Position numbers and translations under genes: made by a program
Notes under the pieces: model-generated
Told to the model about the DNA's origin: nothing
What the model saw: only the letters and a program-made list of their open reading frames with translations
Database searches by the model: none
In this document: piece after piece, positions 1-11,335 of the stretch
Layout: every line of letters starts with the position of its first letter
Position numbering within the stretch: the stretch's first letter is position 1
Assembly: GCA_029168955.1 (NCBI GenBank)
Contig: JAPDOI010000138.1
Span: forward strand, 380,001-444,000
Length of the DNA: 64,000 nucleotides
Source of the DNA: Aplectana chamaeleonis
Taxonomy: Eukaryota; Nematoda; Chromadorea; Rhabditida; Cosmocercidae
Direction of reading: 5' to 3'

Positions 1-1801
1 AACGGCCAGGCTCACTGAAAGCAGTTCCCTTTTGAGCCTCAATGGACAAAGGTTTTGAAAGGGAAGTGGAAAAGGCAGGGAAATTAAGGAGATGACGAGG
101 AGAGAAAGAACACGCGCACACACGCGCCGCGGCCGCACTCGCCACCTGCCAGGCCTTCGCGCCGGCTCTAGCTGGGGCGCGAGAATGACCACAATCCTGA
201 CAAAGATTTTGTGGGCGATGCCCACAATCTTTTTTGTGGGCACTCGACCTTCGGCGGCGCGATTATGTAGAAAGTCTAAAGCCGTCGAAAAAGGAAGCGA
301 AACTGGCCACGCCCTCCGGGGCAATACGCGAGCGAATGCCAGAGAACACAGTGTTCTGTTGGGGACGTACAGTACACATAGAAGTTTTTGGGGAAAAGCC
401 AGTTAGAGGAGTTATCTATTTGTAGGTGTTCGATGGAGCAATTCACACCCGTGAATGCAGAACTAGTTCTTTTGAAGCAAGAAGAGGAAGGCAATGCCAT
501 GTTTACATTTCCGATAACAACAATTTGTGGGTGGGTAACCAAACATGTTTGTTAAGACGGACCTCTGCTATCATAATCTTACATCAGAAAACGTTCGCTC
601 TAGAATGGTGAACGAATTGAATAATTATTCAAATATTCAATTTTGTCGGAAAGTTGAATTTATTATTTTCTGAATAATCGATCCATTCGAGATCTAATTT
701 CATTCTAAACATTCGATTTTCAGGGAAAAAATTTTATTTTGATCTATGTATACTCGATTCATCCGGCAAATCGCAACCACAAAACGATTGTTCATTATTT
801 TTTATGCCCCGAAAACTATACGAAAATTCAACTACGCGAATATTGGAATAAATTTGAACTGAAAGGGAAAAAGTTCTCAAATTTCCATCCATTCGGAAAT
901 TTTAAACAGCTACATATATTCTATACTTGGGCAAAGCTGGTACAATTTTTTTTCTGAATATATTCGAAAATGAAAGTTTTCGAACTTGAAATTTTCGAAT
1001 AAACTCGAAATTAGTATTTTTCAAATTTCGGATTTTTGAATATAATCGACAAACAGATTTTTCGAATTTCGAATTTTCGAGTACATATATTCGAAAAACA
1101 ATTTTTCGAGTTTTCAATCAACTTCTCCGAATTTCCGAATATTTTTTTCTATTTTTCGGATAAAATTTCTCGAATTAACTAATGATAGCTTCGATTTTCA
1201 AAAAAAGTTTTGAGTTGTATTTACTGTGACTATTACTGTGTAGAAATTTTCATCGGTTACACATACTCTTAAAGGCTGTGGTCGCGCGATGAAAAAAGTT
1301 GTGAAATAAAGATCCGCAAACGGCTAAAAGACCACGAAGGTTACGCGGCAAGAAACGAGCTAAAAATAGAGTGATCAGGATCCTAAGTTGCCGATTCGTG
1401 CACAAGTGCACAGCTCCGCCCAAAGAGATCGCAGTCTCTTGCTGAGCAGTCGATAATCATTGACGTTCACGGCCAGAAATAAATGTAAATTTAGCTAATG
1501 AAAACAGTTAAACAATGAAAGCAAGCACTTCATTCAAGGTTTGACTCAACGATGAAATATTTGAGCAGGTCAGTCCGAAGGATATTGTTGGTTGATTGAA
1601 TTCCATTTTCAAGCCAGCTGATGTTTTTGATATTAGAGATCATCGATGCCGATGATGTGGAGTGTGCTCGTCCAACATTAAAAGAAAGAAAAGTTCAGGA
1701 TCGAAATTCGGCCCCAAACAGGGGATTTTTCTCAAATTTCTCTTATAAGTGCTAGTACTTTGAATCCAGAGAAGGGTTTTAAAAGGAAAAGAAGGCAGGC
1801 A
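1..1801. other. Unrecognised non-coding DNA with an AT-rich TTCGAA tract
   Basis: No gene is recognised here. Positions 205-236 hold a short imperfect hairpin built on GATTTTGTGGGC and GCCCACAATC. From about 600 to 1,200 the DNA is AT-rich and made of degenerate TTCGAA / AATTTTCG words; similar DNA recurs at 10,380-10,515. The rest (1,200-1,800) shows no repeat, splice-flanked open frame or RNA gene that I can support. The short open frames have no recognisable similarity. Confidence 0.6.
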
Positions 1802-1929
1802 TACCAGGTTGTTCAATAAGTTTCGTCGTTCGATAAGAAAAACACAATTTTATGGTTCGAAATACATTTTATTATTCAGTATAATCTCCCTAAACAACAT
1901 TAATACACTTTAAAAAAACTAATTTTTTT

Positions 1930-2613
1930 TTAAATCTAGAAAAAAATTCCAAGTCTCACCCGTAGTGATGAATCGACGCAAAAAATCCACTTTATCCTTT
2001 TTAAAACGCTCCAAATATTGCTGAGAAAGTCACATTCGGATGTGTTTTTGTTCCATTGTTAGCGAATGCGGCACTCATTGTGCACACAGCTTTCCAAAAC
2101 CCGAACTTTCACTTAAACTATGGCTCACACTGACTAATGAAAAGTGTAGAGCCTCTACTAAATCTCTCTCAGTCAATCGACGATCTTCCAAAACCATGTC
2201 CTGTATTTTGGCTATGATTTCTGGTGTTGATGCGCTTTTTGGACGTCCTTCACGTGGATCGTCTTCAAGGCTTATACGACCACGTTTAAATTCAGCAACC
2301 CGGGACAGGGGCTGTCTACACACCGAGGGAGGAGTTGTCCTGTTTTTGCAGTTTGAAACGTCACGCCACTGAACGCGAGCGAAGCGGTCCCGAGTGGATT
2401 TAGAGCCGCGGAAGGCGGGACAACTTCTCCCTCGGTGTGTAGAGAGCCCCTGTCCCCAGCAACCCATATTTCTACTGTTCTAGTTGTAGGTGAACAATCA
2501 TTATACACTTTTAACATTCGTTCGTGGATTTCTTTCGCTTCTACACCTTCCAAAAATAAGAATTTCATCACTGCACGATATTCAATTTTTTTCCATTGCT
2601 GGGACACGGCCAC
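1930..2613 (-). pseudogene. Mariner transposase remnant (N-terminal HTH half)
   Basis: Reading the minus strand from 2,613 gives recognisable mariner transposase: FLFLEG..AKEIHERML and YNDCSPT..TVEIWVA of the first helix-turn-helix region, then, beyond the MITE, AEFKRGR, DDPREGRPKSA, EIIAKI and LTERDLVEAL of the second. The frame is broken by the MITE at 2,302-2,456, by a stop after KLCAQ near 2,075 and by further stops. Near 1,950-2,000 a segment resembling LERFKKDKVDFLRRFIT is readable, but the family's catalytic Asp just after FIT is Gly (TTGETW). Everything beyond is missing. It cannot make an active enzyme. The assignment to mariner rests on characteristic family motifs; the subfamily is not determined. 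Confidence 0.88.
2302..2456. mobile_element. 155-bp MITE, Mutator-like by 9-bp TSD, inside the mariner
   Basis: The ends are inverted repeats beginning GGGACAGGGGCT, with near-identity over about 38 bp and few mismatches. The flanks carry a 9-bp direct duplication, CAGCAACCC, at 2,293-2,301 and 2,457-2,465. Removing the element and one duplicate copy brings the mariner reading frame back into register, so this was a clean insertion. A 9-bp duplication and G-rich ends fit Mutator-like elements; the superfamily is inferred from that only. It has no coding capacity. Confidence 0.85.
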
Positions 2614-2766
2614 ACTAAATGGCTTGTAAACAATGAATGAATTGACAGATTGAAATGAAACTTCACATACATACGTTCATATGAAGAGTGTACCAACAAG
2701 ACAAAAAATGGGCTAGTAGCAACGCCCTCTCTTAACGAATGACAAAACTTATTGAACAACCTGGTA

Positions 2767-3467
2767 TTTTGTTGCGACCACTGCTTTTAATCTCAAACTA
2801 TTTTTAATCAAGACGGTTGCAGAATCTGTCCCTGGGGTTGGATTGTGTCGGAACTGGTTAAGAGAACCTACCACAATGCTAGCACAAGACGCTTGGCTCC
2901 AGGCGAGACTTGACCCAGCACTATCCCTTTCTGTGAAAGCGCCTCATCGCACTCAAGCTCCGCTCTCAAGACCTACCACTACGTCACGGCGCGGCCTAGG
3001 CAAACTCGCTGCTTGCACGACTTCGCGTGTGGGGGGGGGGACTGAGCACGCGCGCTTGATAACCTTGCGCCCTTTCAAGCTTTTGCTGGAAAATGCCGCC
3101 TTTTGAGTGGAAACCAGCTTCTTTGCCCATGAGAATGCTGTGAGATGTCCAGATCGGCTATCGGAACTGTAAACCTTTGGTGCGACCCCCCTCCAAGTCA
3201 GGCGATTTGCTCAGCCCCCCCCCTTGTGAAAAAATGATGGCGACGACCCGGGGGGGTCCTTACTTGGTAACTTTTGATAGTGAACGAATATTTAGGTCAA
3301 AACTACATCGATGATTCGATTGCATCAATCATTAATGCAATGAATAATTTTTTTTTCAAATTTTAGTGTGATTAATTTTTTAAGTGAACGATGAAAAGTG
3401 CGTATTTTAAGGTCATAATCCAGCGACGATTACACCAAATCTTTTTTCAGCGACTGAACATTCATTA
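2767..3467. other. Unrecognised DNA with homopolymer runs
   Basis: I see no gene. The stretch contains a run of ten G at 3,031-3,040, C-runs near 3,186 and 3,215, and a G-run near 3,250. From about 3,280 it becomes AT-rich. No repeat family or RNA gene is recognised. Confidence 0.5.
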
Positions 3468-4096
3468 ATGCCCTGAGAACAGATAGGTGAAGTTTTGGGG
3501 ATGAAAACCACATTTAGTATATGGCTGTCCGGATGTGTAAACGCACGCGAAATTTTGTGGACACAGCTTCAAGCCGAAAAGCGATACATAGTATGGGGTC
3601 CATGAAAAAGTCGATAGCTGTGAAATATTTACAAGTGTTTATCGAAATTTCAATTAGGGAGTCTCGCGTTGCTACAACGTGCGGAAAACCCAGTCACGGG
3701 CCCAAGTAATCAATTTCATTTTTTTAACCGGTTGAAAACGGTCTTTGAATACCCATTTTTAGGTGTGATACAATCGATTGTATCACACCTGAAAATGGGT
3801 ATTCAAAGACCGTTTTGAACCGGCTAAAAGAACCAAATTAGTTATTTGGGTCCAGGACTAGGTTTTTTGCACGTTGTAGCAACGCGAAAATCCCTAATTA
3901 AAATTTCGATAAATACTAAAAATAATAAATACTAAATATTTCACAGCTCTCGACTTTTTCATGAACCCCTCCCTATGTAGAGCTTTTCGGCTCCAAGCTG
4001 CGTCAATGAAATTTCGAGTGCGTTTTCACATCCGGACAGCCATATAAAAAATGTAGTTTTTATGTCCGTAAGTACACCTATGTTCCCTCAGGGCAT
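3468..4096. repeat. 629-bp fold-back element with ~310-bp arms
   Basis: The left arm (3,468-3,775) and right arm (3,776-4,096) are inverted copies meeting at a central palindrome, ACAATCGATTGT, with no loop. The outer ends match (ATGCCCTGAG at 3,468 and CTCAGGGCAT at 4,087). The inner 50 bp or so of each arm is almost perfect, while the outer parts carry substitutions and small indels. The structure fits a fold-back or MITE-type DNA transposon; no transposase is encoded and no clear target duplication was seen. Confidence 0.85.
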
Positions 4097-4116
4097 GAAA
4101 ACAAGCTCCGCTTATC

Positions 4117-4240
4117 CTATGTAGCGCTGTTCGGCTTTAAGCTGTGTCCATGAAATTTTGGGTGTGTGTTTACATCTGGACAGCCATATATTAAATGTAG
4201 TTTTCTTGCCCGAAACCGCACCTATGTGCCCTCAGAGCAC
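4117..4240. repeat. Partial third copy of the fold-back arm
   Basis: The stretch around TATGTAGCGCTGTTCGGC through TGGACAGCCATAT to CCTCAGAGCA repeats, in direct orientation, the outer ~130 bp of the right arm of the neighbouring fold-back element (about 3,975-4,096). It probably reflects a tandem duplication or a nested second insertion. Confidence 0.75.
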
Positions 4241-5290
4241 CAAAAACCTTGTGCTTCAAGCGGGATCGCACCACGTTTTTCATGGAGGAAATTGCAAGAG
4301 ATATCACAGTGAACAATGCTGTTTTGTAACATTCGTCCATCGATCGTTTCACAGCCTCGCAAAAATTTTTACCTTTCCGTTGACAGGATAGTTCGCTTGT
4401 AATGACCCCGATGATAGCCAACACTCAACACCTTTGCTGCTAACATATGAGTGACATATCCAGGAGCGCTTTGGTGACACACTTTAGCTGGCCACGACTC
4501 TGCTTCCATGTCGGAATCATTAACGATGACCATGCTACTGTCGTCTATTGTGTTGCATTATTTCTCCACCAATGAATCGTCACCTCTTTTCGTGAGTTAC
4601 TGCCTCATTGTTACATCTCCATTTCATATACTGCCTCATTTGTAATGGGCAGTTGTTTCGTTCACTCTTCAGTCTCTTTTTTGATCTCCTGTCTCATTTC
4701 GCCCTCTCTGTTTGATCTCAACATTATTTTAAACCTCTATACTTTATATACTATACTTTTCACCTCTATACTATACCTCTACATTTTTATACTAACGGTA
4801 TACCTCTCGATATCCCTAACACCTGCTATAAGTTCATCTTGGCTCTTGGTTGGTCGAAGGTCCGACCCCCCCCTCACAGGACGTCGACGAGTCCGACCCC
4901 CTCTCTGTGATACATCACACCTCACGCCAAACCCTGCTTCCGCGGCCGAGCGGCACTTCGGAGTCCGATTCTATGATATCGATCGTGCCGCGCCGCTTGA
5001 TCAATTTTATAGAAAGGCACTGCGTCGGCAGTAGTGTAAACAACCCCGTAGGCGTATATTGAATGCTACAGTGAGGTCAAATAAAAGGAATTTGTGCTAC
5101 ACGACGGGAATGGCTCAGCACCACTGTTTTGGAGGAGAAAAGCAATTACAGGGGGCGGGCAGATACAGGGCGGGACCAATTTCTTACCCGTATAGAGGCA
5201 TTGTGGGTCGTTTTTGACGCTTCAAAATGCGTAGGTGTTGTGTTGTGAGCCATAACGTTCTGTTTCCGTAGTTATCTCAAACACGTTAAC
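4241..5290. other. Unrecognised DNA with a pyrimidine-rich patch
   Basis: No gene is supported. From 4,640 to 4,830 the plus strand is rich in T and C with CTCTATAC-type words. An open frame at 4,645-5,034 crosses this biased stretch and has no recognisable domain. No RNA gene or terminal repeats were identified. Confidence 0.5.
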
Positions 5291-5308
5291 GAGAGTGTAC
5301 GCTGCCTT

Positions 5309-6410
5309 CAAAAGCACAGAACACCCAGGAAATTATTTTTTTAGATTTTAAGATTTTCATGGAAAGGGTCACACGCTGATCACATTGGTGCCTCAATAAA
5401 GGTCCAATACCCCTTACGAACAAAGTTGTGGCTTCTTAAAGATGCCCGTTTTCCTAGGGGGAAAGTTAGTGGACGAGTTGTCTCAGGCTTGTATTTCTCT
5501 TCTTTCGCAATCGTTGAGCGAAAGCGTGCCAGGATAAGGAGACAGTCCAGCAAAAGTGTGGAGAACATAGACTCGTCAGAATTCATCCATCGATCAAGCC
5601 GCTATCGACTTCAAATATCTGGTAGGGGTTGTGGCCCGTGGAGGTGAGCGAAGGAGGACTGATTAGCAATGATTTCTTAAACGAGTCATAGCAATGATTT
5701 CTTAAACGTTTATATGATCAATTTACTAGCATACTCAGTACTCTACAGCAATGTCAATTGTCCGTCGTAAGCTCCCTTTTAGCAACACACTCCATTTCAG
5801 AGCAAAATTTCCATGACACATGCTCAGTACTCTACAGCAATGTCAATGGTCCGTCGTAAGCTCCCTTTTAGCAACACACTCCATTTCAGAGCAAAATTTC
5901 CATGACACATACTCAGTACTCTACAGCAATGTCAATGGTCCGTCGTAAGCTCCCTTTAGCAACACACACTCCATTTCAGAGCAAAATTTCCATGACACAT
6001 GCTCAGTACTCTACAGCAATGTCAATGGTCCGTCGTAAGCTCCTTTTTAGCAACACACTCCATTTCAGAGCAAAATTTCCATGACACATACTCAGTACTC
6101 TACAGCAATGTCAATGGTCCGTCGTAAGCTCCCTTTAGCAACACACTCCATTTCAGAGCAAAATTTCCATGACACATACTCAGTACTCTACAGCAATGTC
6201 AATGGTCCGTCGTAAGCTCCTTTTAGCAACACACTCCATTTCAGAGCAAAATTTCCATGACACATGTTGTGGTCGCTTATATCTCGCTTATTTGGAGGAA
6301 TTTAAATCTAGCACTTGGCTCGTGTTATACAGGAGGGGTCCACCTCCGAATCAAATAAAAATCACAAAATTCATGTCTGAGGGTGTACTGTGCTTTATAA
6401 GCGGCTATGA
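5309..6410. mobile_element. Copy of the 19.46-kb TTAA MITE family, interrupted by satellite
   Basis: Sequence from about 5,309 to 5,640 is an inverted, diverged copy of 19,600-19,946 (shared words include CGTTGAGCG, GACGAGTTGTCTCAGGC and ATGGATGAATTC on matching strands). The remainder of the same element reappears at 6,265-6,410, beginning TGTGGTCGCTTAT and ending CTGTGCTTTATAA, which matches the element terminus at 19,459-19,600. The 89-bp repeat array therefore sits inside what was one ~480-bp element. Confidence 0.72.
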
Positions 6411-8282
6411 TAAGTAAATTTTTAACCCACTAACGACTCCTTGTCATACTGGTAGGACACGTTCCTCAAAAATCAGATTCTTCGTCATAGCAATGATTTC
6501 TTAAACGTTTATATGATCAATTTACTAGCATACTCAGTACTCTAAAGCAATGTCAATGGTCCGTCGTAAGCTCCCTTTTAGCAACACACTCCATTTCAGA
6601 GCAAAATTTCCATGACACATGCTCAGTACTCTACAGCAATGTCAATGGTCCGTCGTAAGCTCCCTTTTAGCAACACACTCCATTTCAGAGCAAAATTTCC
6701 ATGACACATGCTCAGTACTCTACAGCAATGTCAATGCTCCGTCGTAAGCTCCTTTAGCAACACACTCCCTTTCAGAGCACAATTTCCATGACACATGCTC
6801 AGTACTCTACAGCAATGTCAATGGTCCGTCGTAAGCTCCCTTTTAGCAACACACTCCATTTCAGAGCAAAATTTCCATGACACATACTCAGTACTCTACA
6901 GCAATGTCAATGGTCCGTCGTAAGCTCCCTTTTAGCAACACACTCCATTTCAGAGCAAAATTTCCATGACACATGTTGTGGTCGCTTATATCTCGCTTAT
7001 TTGGAGGAATTTAAATCTAGCACTTGGCTCGTGTTATACAGGAGGGGTCCACCTCCGAATCAAATAAAAATCACAAAATTCATGTCTGAGGGTGTACTGT
7101 GCTTTATAAGCGGCTATGATAAGTAAATTTTTAACCCACTAACGACTCCTTGTCATACTGGTAGGACACGTTCCTCAAAAATCAGATTCTTCGTCATAGC
7201 AATGATTTCTTAAACGTTTATATGATCAATTTACTAGCATACTCAGTACTCTAAAGCAATGTCAATGGTCCGTCGTAAGCTCCTTTTAGCAACACACTCC
7301 ATTTCAGAGCAAAATTTCCATGACACATGCTCAGTACTCAGCAATGTCAATAGCAACACACTCCATTTCAGAGCAAAATTTCCATGACACATACTCAGTA
7401 CTCTACAGCAATGTCAATGGTCCGTCGTAAGCTCCCTTTTAGCAACACACTCCATTTCAGAGCAAAATTTCCATGACACATGCTCAGTACTCTACAGCAA
7501 TGTCAATGGTCCGTCGTAAGCTCCCTTTTAGCAACACACTCCATTTCAGAGCAAAATTTCCATGACACATGCTCAGTACTCTACAGCAATGTCAATGGTC
7601 CGTCGTAAGCTCCCTTTTAGCAACACACTCCATTTCAGAGCAAAATTTCCATGACACATACTCAGTACTCTACAGCAATGTCAATGGTCCGTCGTAAGCT
7701 CCCTTTTAGCAACACACTCCATTTCAGAGCAAAATTTCCATGACACATGTTGTGGTCGCTTATATCTCGCTTATTTGGAGGAATTTAAATCTAGCACTTG
7801 GCTCGTGTTATACAGGAGGGGTCCACCTCCGAATCAAATAAAAATCACAAAATTCATGTCTGAGGGTGTACTGTGCTTTATAAGCGACTATGATAAGTAA
7901 ATTTTTAACCCACTAACGACTCCTTGTCATACTGGTAGGACACGTTCCTCAAAAATCAGATTCTTCGTCATAGCAATGATTTCTTAAACGTTTATATGAT
8001 CAATTTACTAGCATACTCAGTACTCTAAAGCAATGTCAATGGTCCGTCGTAAGCTCCCTTTTAGCAACACACTCCATTTCAGAGCAAAATTTCCATGACA
8101 CATGCTCAGTACTCTACAGCAATGTCAATGGTCCGTCGTAAGCTCCCTTTTAGCAACACACTCCATTTCAGAGCAAAATTTCCATGACACATACTCAGTA
8201 CTCTACAGCAATGTCAATGGTCCGTCGTAAGCTCCCTTTTAGCAACACACTCCATTTCAGAGCAAAATTTCCATGACACATG
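5733..8282 (+). repeat. 89-bp tandem repeat in four blocks with three ~265-bp spacers
   Basis: The unit is 89 bp and includes CTCAGTACTCTACAGCAATG, GGTCCGTCGTAAGCTCC and CAACACACTCCATTTCAGAG. Blocks lie at about 5,733-6,265 (six copies), 6,532-6,975 (five), 7,241-7,748 (six, one truncated at 7,328-7,392) and 8,015-8,282 (three). The spacers at 6,266-6,531, 6,976-7,240 and 7,749-8,014 are near-identical to each other, so the array grew both by adding units and by duplicating 709- to 774-bp blocks that include the spacer. The open frames across it are by-products of repetition. Confidence 0.95.
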
Positions 8283-9557
8283 AAGCGCGCAAAACCTGCT
8301 CCATCCGTCCCCCCACCATCTCTCGTCTTCTCTTCTCCTTTCTTTCCCCAGATCCATTATGGACCAGGAGATTTTCGCTTAGAAATGTAAAATATTTGAA
8401 CCTTACTGCAAGCACCGTCTCTGGCGGAACTCGCCGCTACAGTGCCTGGATCGTGGCGCTTCGGTTCCTACAGGCACCGAAGCGGCACTACAGTGGATCC
8501 GCAGCGCCGTAGCGGCTCCGCGATCGCTCGACGAGCCCTTACAAAAATAGGACCAACTGCGAGTAACTCGAATAAAATTAGTTATTAGTTCTAATGCAAC
8601 TAGGCGGTGCCTACAAATAAAATTACGCACCTGCGTTGTTACGTCCTCTGCCTGACAGAAAAAGGGGGTATCCCCGTTACTGCGAACAAGGAGATATGGG
8701 AAGTACCTCAAACTTGGGTAATTGAATCGGCAACCATTTCGTTTTGCCACATATTGCCGACGCGCGTTTGCTTGTGCATCCTCATGGGGCCGGCGCGCTT
8801 CTAAAACTGATGAAACGTTGCGGTACTATCACGGTAAAGTCGCGGAGTTGTCGAGGCTCAAGACACTGCAACTGAATCGTCTCGGTGCAGTGATGATCGC
8901 GGATCCGCCGTGATACTATCGTGGAGCTATCGCGGCACAGCCGAGGGTAGCAGTGCTTTCCCGGCACTGTCGCGGCAAGTTTTCCAAGAGACGGGCTGGG
9001 AAAAACCGCTGCCGATTTCTCATATTTTTCATTTTTCAAGCACCTTATGTCTTCTTTTTTTCTGTAGCTGATTTTCAAGTTTTAGAAAAAGAAATTATCC
9101 CTCTAGTTGTATTCTATTAGCCTTGAAATGTTTCACTAGCATTACTGCATCAGAATACCGATGTTTTAGCCAAATTCGCTCAACTGTCAAAACCGGATCT
9201 GTCTTAGCTCGGAAAGTACAGAAATGGACGTCAATTCGCTAAACACATCTCATAATAACCCCTCAAAGCTGATATTTTTTAAGTAGTCACTGTAGATTAG
9301 TGAGCTCAATCGCTACCGTCCGTATTTCAAGTAACTGTGTCTCTGGAACGGGAGGGTTTCGGAAACTAAAACCTTGGTACTGTGAATCTGGCTGACAGCT
9401 ACATAATAAACGCGAAAAAAGGAGAAATACGGTTTGCAATGGCGGGCTATTTTAGCCAGCCTATCCCTCCGATGGAGCACCTATTCACCCCAAGCCCCAA
9501 TTTGGGGATACCACACGCCCGGATACTTCACGCGATCCAAGCGTGTGGTATCCTCAG
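8283..9557. other. Unrecognised DNA with GC-rich imperfect palindromes
   Basis: Positions 8,420-8,530 and 8,815-8,990 are GC-rich with self-complementary words such as CGCTTCGGT / ACCGAAGCG and repeated TATCGYGG-type motifs, suggesting decayed short elements. At 9,500-9,556 an inverted pair ATACCACACGC / GCGTGTGGTAT forms a hairpin next to the following element. No gene is supported. Confidence 0.5.
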
Positions 9558-10266
9558 CAGGGGTGTGCGGAAATGTCGAAAAAAAATTCAGAAAGCAGAA
9601 AACAGAAAATCGAATTTGTCAGAAAACAGAAATTAGATTATAGAAAGGCCGAAATGGCCAGAAAACAGCAAACAGAAATCAGAAAACAGAAAAATTTCAG
9701 AAAAAATACTCTTTGCATTTTAATTTTTTTTGTGTCAAGTGAAGAGAGAGTGTACCTTTGAACACCATCATCACAACTGTAATATAATATCTACGGAACT
9801 GCACAAATGACCTATGACATTATTCATAGTCCTCACTGCAAGAGCGGCACGCGCCTGACGCCCGAGAAGCGCCGTGGACTATGAGAGTGCTCACGACACG
9901 GGACGCGCGTGCCGCCCATCCACCACAGCCATAGCGGCACCGCCCGAATTTCACATTTGTTTCCCGCGCGTGCCGCGTGTTGAAAACTTCCAGAGCCCAC
10001 CGCGCTTCCCGCGGGTGCTGCGCTAGCAGTGGGAACTATGAAAGATGCCTATGAGACGCTGATAGTAGCAGTGACGCGTCCATGACGGATAGGACATCAT
10101 CAAATGCACTCACTCTGAGAGTTGTGGCCGAGAAATAGCCCACCAGATTCAACAGCTGTTCCTGGTAAGCTATTTCCCGAAGATTTCTACTACGCGGCTG
10201 CGACCTTGTTCTTCGTGGAGAGGCCGAGAACAGAAATCAGAAAACAGAAAATTCCGCACACCTCTG
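9558..10266. mobile_element. Probable hAT-like non-autonomous element (709 bp)
   Basis: The left end reads CAGGGGTGTGCGGAA and the right end is the inverse of CAGAGGTGTGCGGAA, a 14/15 match. The flanks are ATCCTCAG (9,550-9,557) and ATCCCCAG (10,267-10,274), a 7/8 match consistent with an 8-bp duplication. CAG-starting ends and 8-bp duplications are typical of hAT elements. Both ends hold purine-rich CAGAAAACAG-type repeats, in direct rather than inverted order. There is no transposase. Confidence 0.55.
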
Positions 10267-10542
10267 ATCCCCAGATCGGGCGGGGGGGGGGTGAAAAGGT
10301 CAAGATGATGCTTTGATAGAGTGTGCTTACAATGGTTGATCAGAAAAAAAGAACTTCTAATGAGGTGATGCTCGTGCAGTTTGATTATTCGAATTTCGAA
10401 AATTTGAATATGTTTTTCAAGGTATTCGAATTTCGAATATTATTCCAAAAACAAAGTTTTCGATTTGAGTTTTGAATGATTCAAAATTCAAAAAATCATT
10501 CGAATAACTTTCGAATAATGCAACTCGGTCCAAAGCATAATA

Positions 10543-10816
10543 TACTCTGTTTATCTTGAATTGCACAAAACTCGGTCCGCCAATAGTCCTCTAATTGGCC
10601 CGCTAGTACCGAGTGTACGTCCACGACGAGTTCTCGGCAGACCCGGTTGGCAGGGTGGGTGGCCGAGTGACGGCATTGAGGAATCGATTGCTCTGCACAC
10701 CGGGTGCACACCCGGGTCTGCCGAAAATGCGTCGTGGACGTACGCTACTGTACTAGCGGACCAATTAGAGGACTATTGGCGGACCGTGTTTTGTGCAATT
10801 CAAGATAAACAGAGTA
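10543..10816. mobile_element. Palindromic MITE with ~120-bp inverted arms
   Basis: The arms start TACTCTGTTTATCTTG and are perfectly complementary for about 30 bp, then remain highly similar inwards through CCAATAGTCCTCTAATTGG and ACGTCCACGAC. TA dinucleotides border the ends, compatible with a Tc1/mariner-type target. It has no coding capacity. Confidence 0.8.
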
Positions 10817-11335
10817 TATATTCAAATGTATCCGTACAGCCGAAAACTGAAAAAAAGCATATGAGATGAATCGTTCACTCAGAAATTCAAAAAGGGAGAT
10901 TTCCAGAAGGGTTTATTTGAATTTTTCGCCAACTCACAATCTCAGACACTGCGAGGGGGCAACCGCCGGACAACAGAGCCCGTTTTTGACTAGGTAGAGC
11001 GACCCAACGGGGGCTTTGAGGGAGGCCCCTGCTCTCACCCGGCGCTCGTACCCCAGAAAGAAAGACACGGAAGAGTTGCGAAGAAGGTGAAGAGGGCTGT
11101 TAACGACATGAAAGATCAGAGAAGTAGTAGACCAAACGCACGTATCATCGTTACCGTCAGCTTTTGTCCCGATCTGATGTGATTTCTCCTTTGATCTCTC
11201 AATCGCGTGCTCAACGCGTATAAAAGGCGCCTCTCTTCACAGAGTGCCGCCAATGGGCCGGCTCTAGACGGGGACCTCGAGTCCCTATCAAAGAGGGATA
11301 ATTTTGGAGGAGAGCGGGCGGCGCTCTCCGAGGGG
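10817..11335. other. Unrecognised DNA
   Basis: No gene, repeat array or terminal inverted repeat is visible. Composition becomes GC-rich toward 11,300. Confidence 0.4.

Larger units (their letters stand above)
1804..2764 (-). mobile_element. Defective mariner element with TA duplications
   Basis: The ends are matching inverted repeats: the left end reads CCAGGTTGTTCAATAAGTTT, and the right end is its reverse complement. Each is bordered by TA (1,802-1,803 and 2,765-2,766), the target duplication of the Tc1/mariner superfamily. The transposase lies on the minus strand. Without the nested 155-bp MITE and its 9-bp duplication the element is only about 0.8 kb, against about 1.3 kb for a full mariner, so a large part of the catalytic half is deleted. 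Confidence 0.9.

Noticed and set aside
2075..2613. Two overlapping minus-strand open frames as separate genes
   Set aside because: Each is a chimera of mariner transposase and the inserted 155-bp MITE; the MITE-encoded part (for example RGSLHTEGEVV) is translated inverted repeat.
4645..5034. 129-codon open frame with a hydrophobic N-terminus
   Set aside because: The hydrophobic stretch comes from a T/C-rich low-complexity tract, with no splice signals, homology or neighbouring coding evidence.
5733..8282. CRISPR-like or tandem gene cluster in the 89-bp repeats
   Set aside because: Repeats are contiguous, the only spacers are three near-identical ~265-bp blocks derived from a MITE, and the short open frames are repeats of one another.
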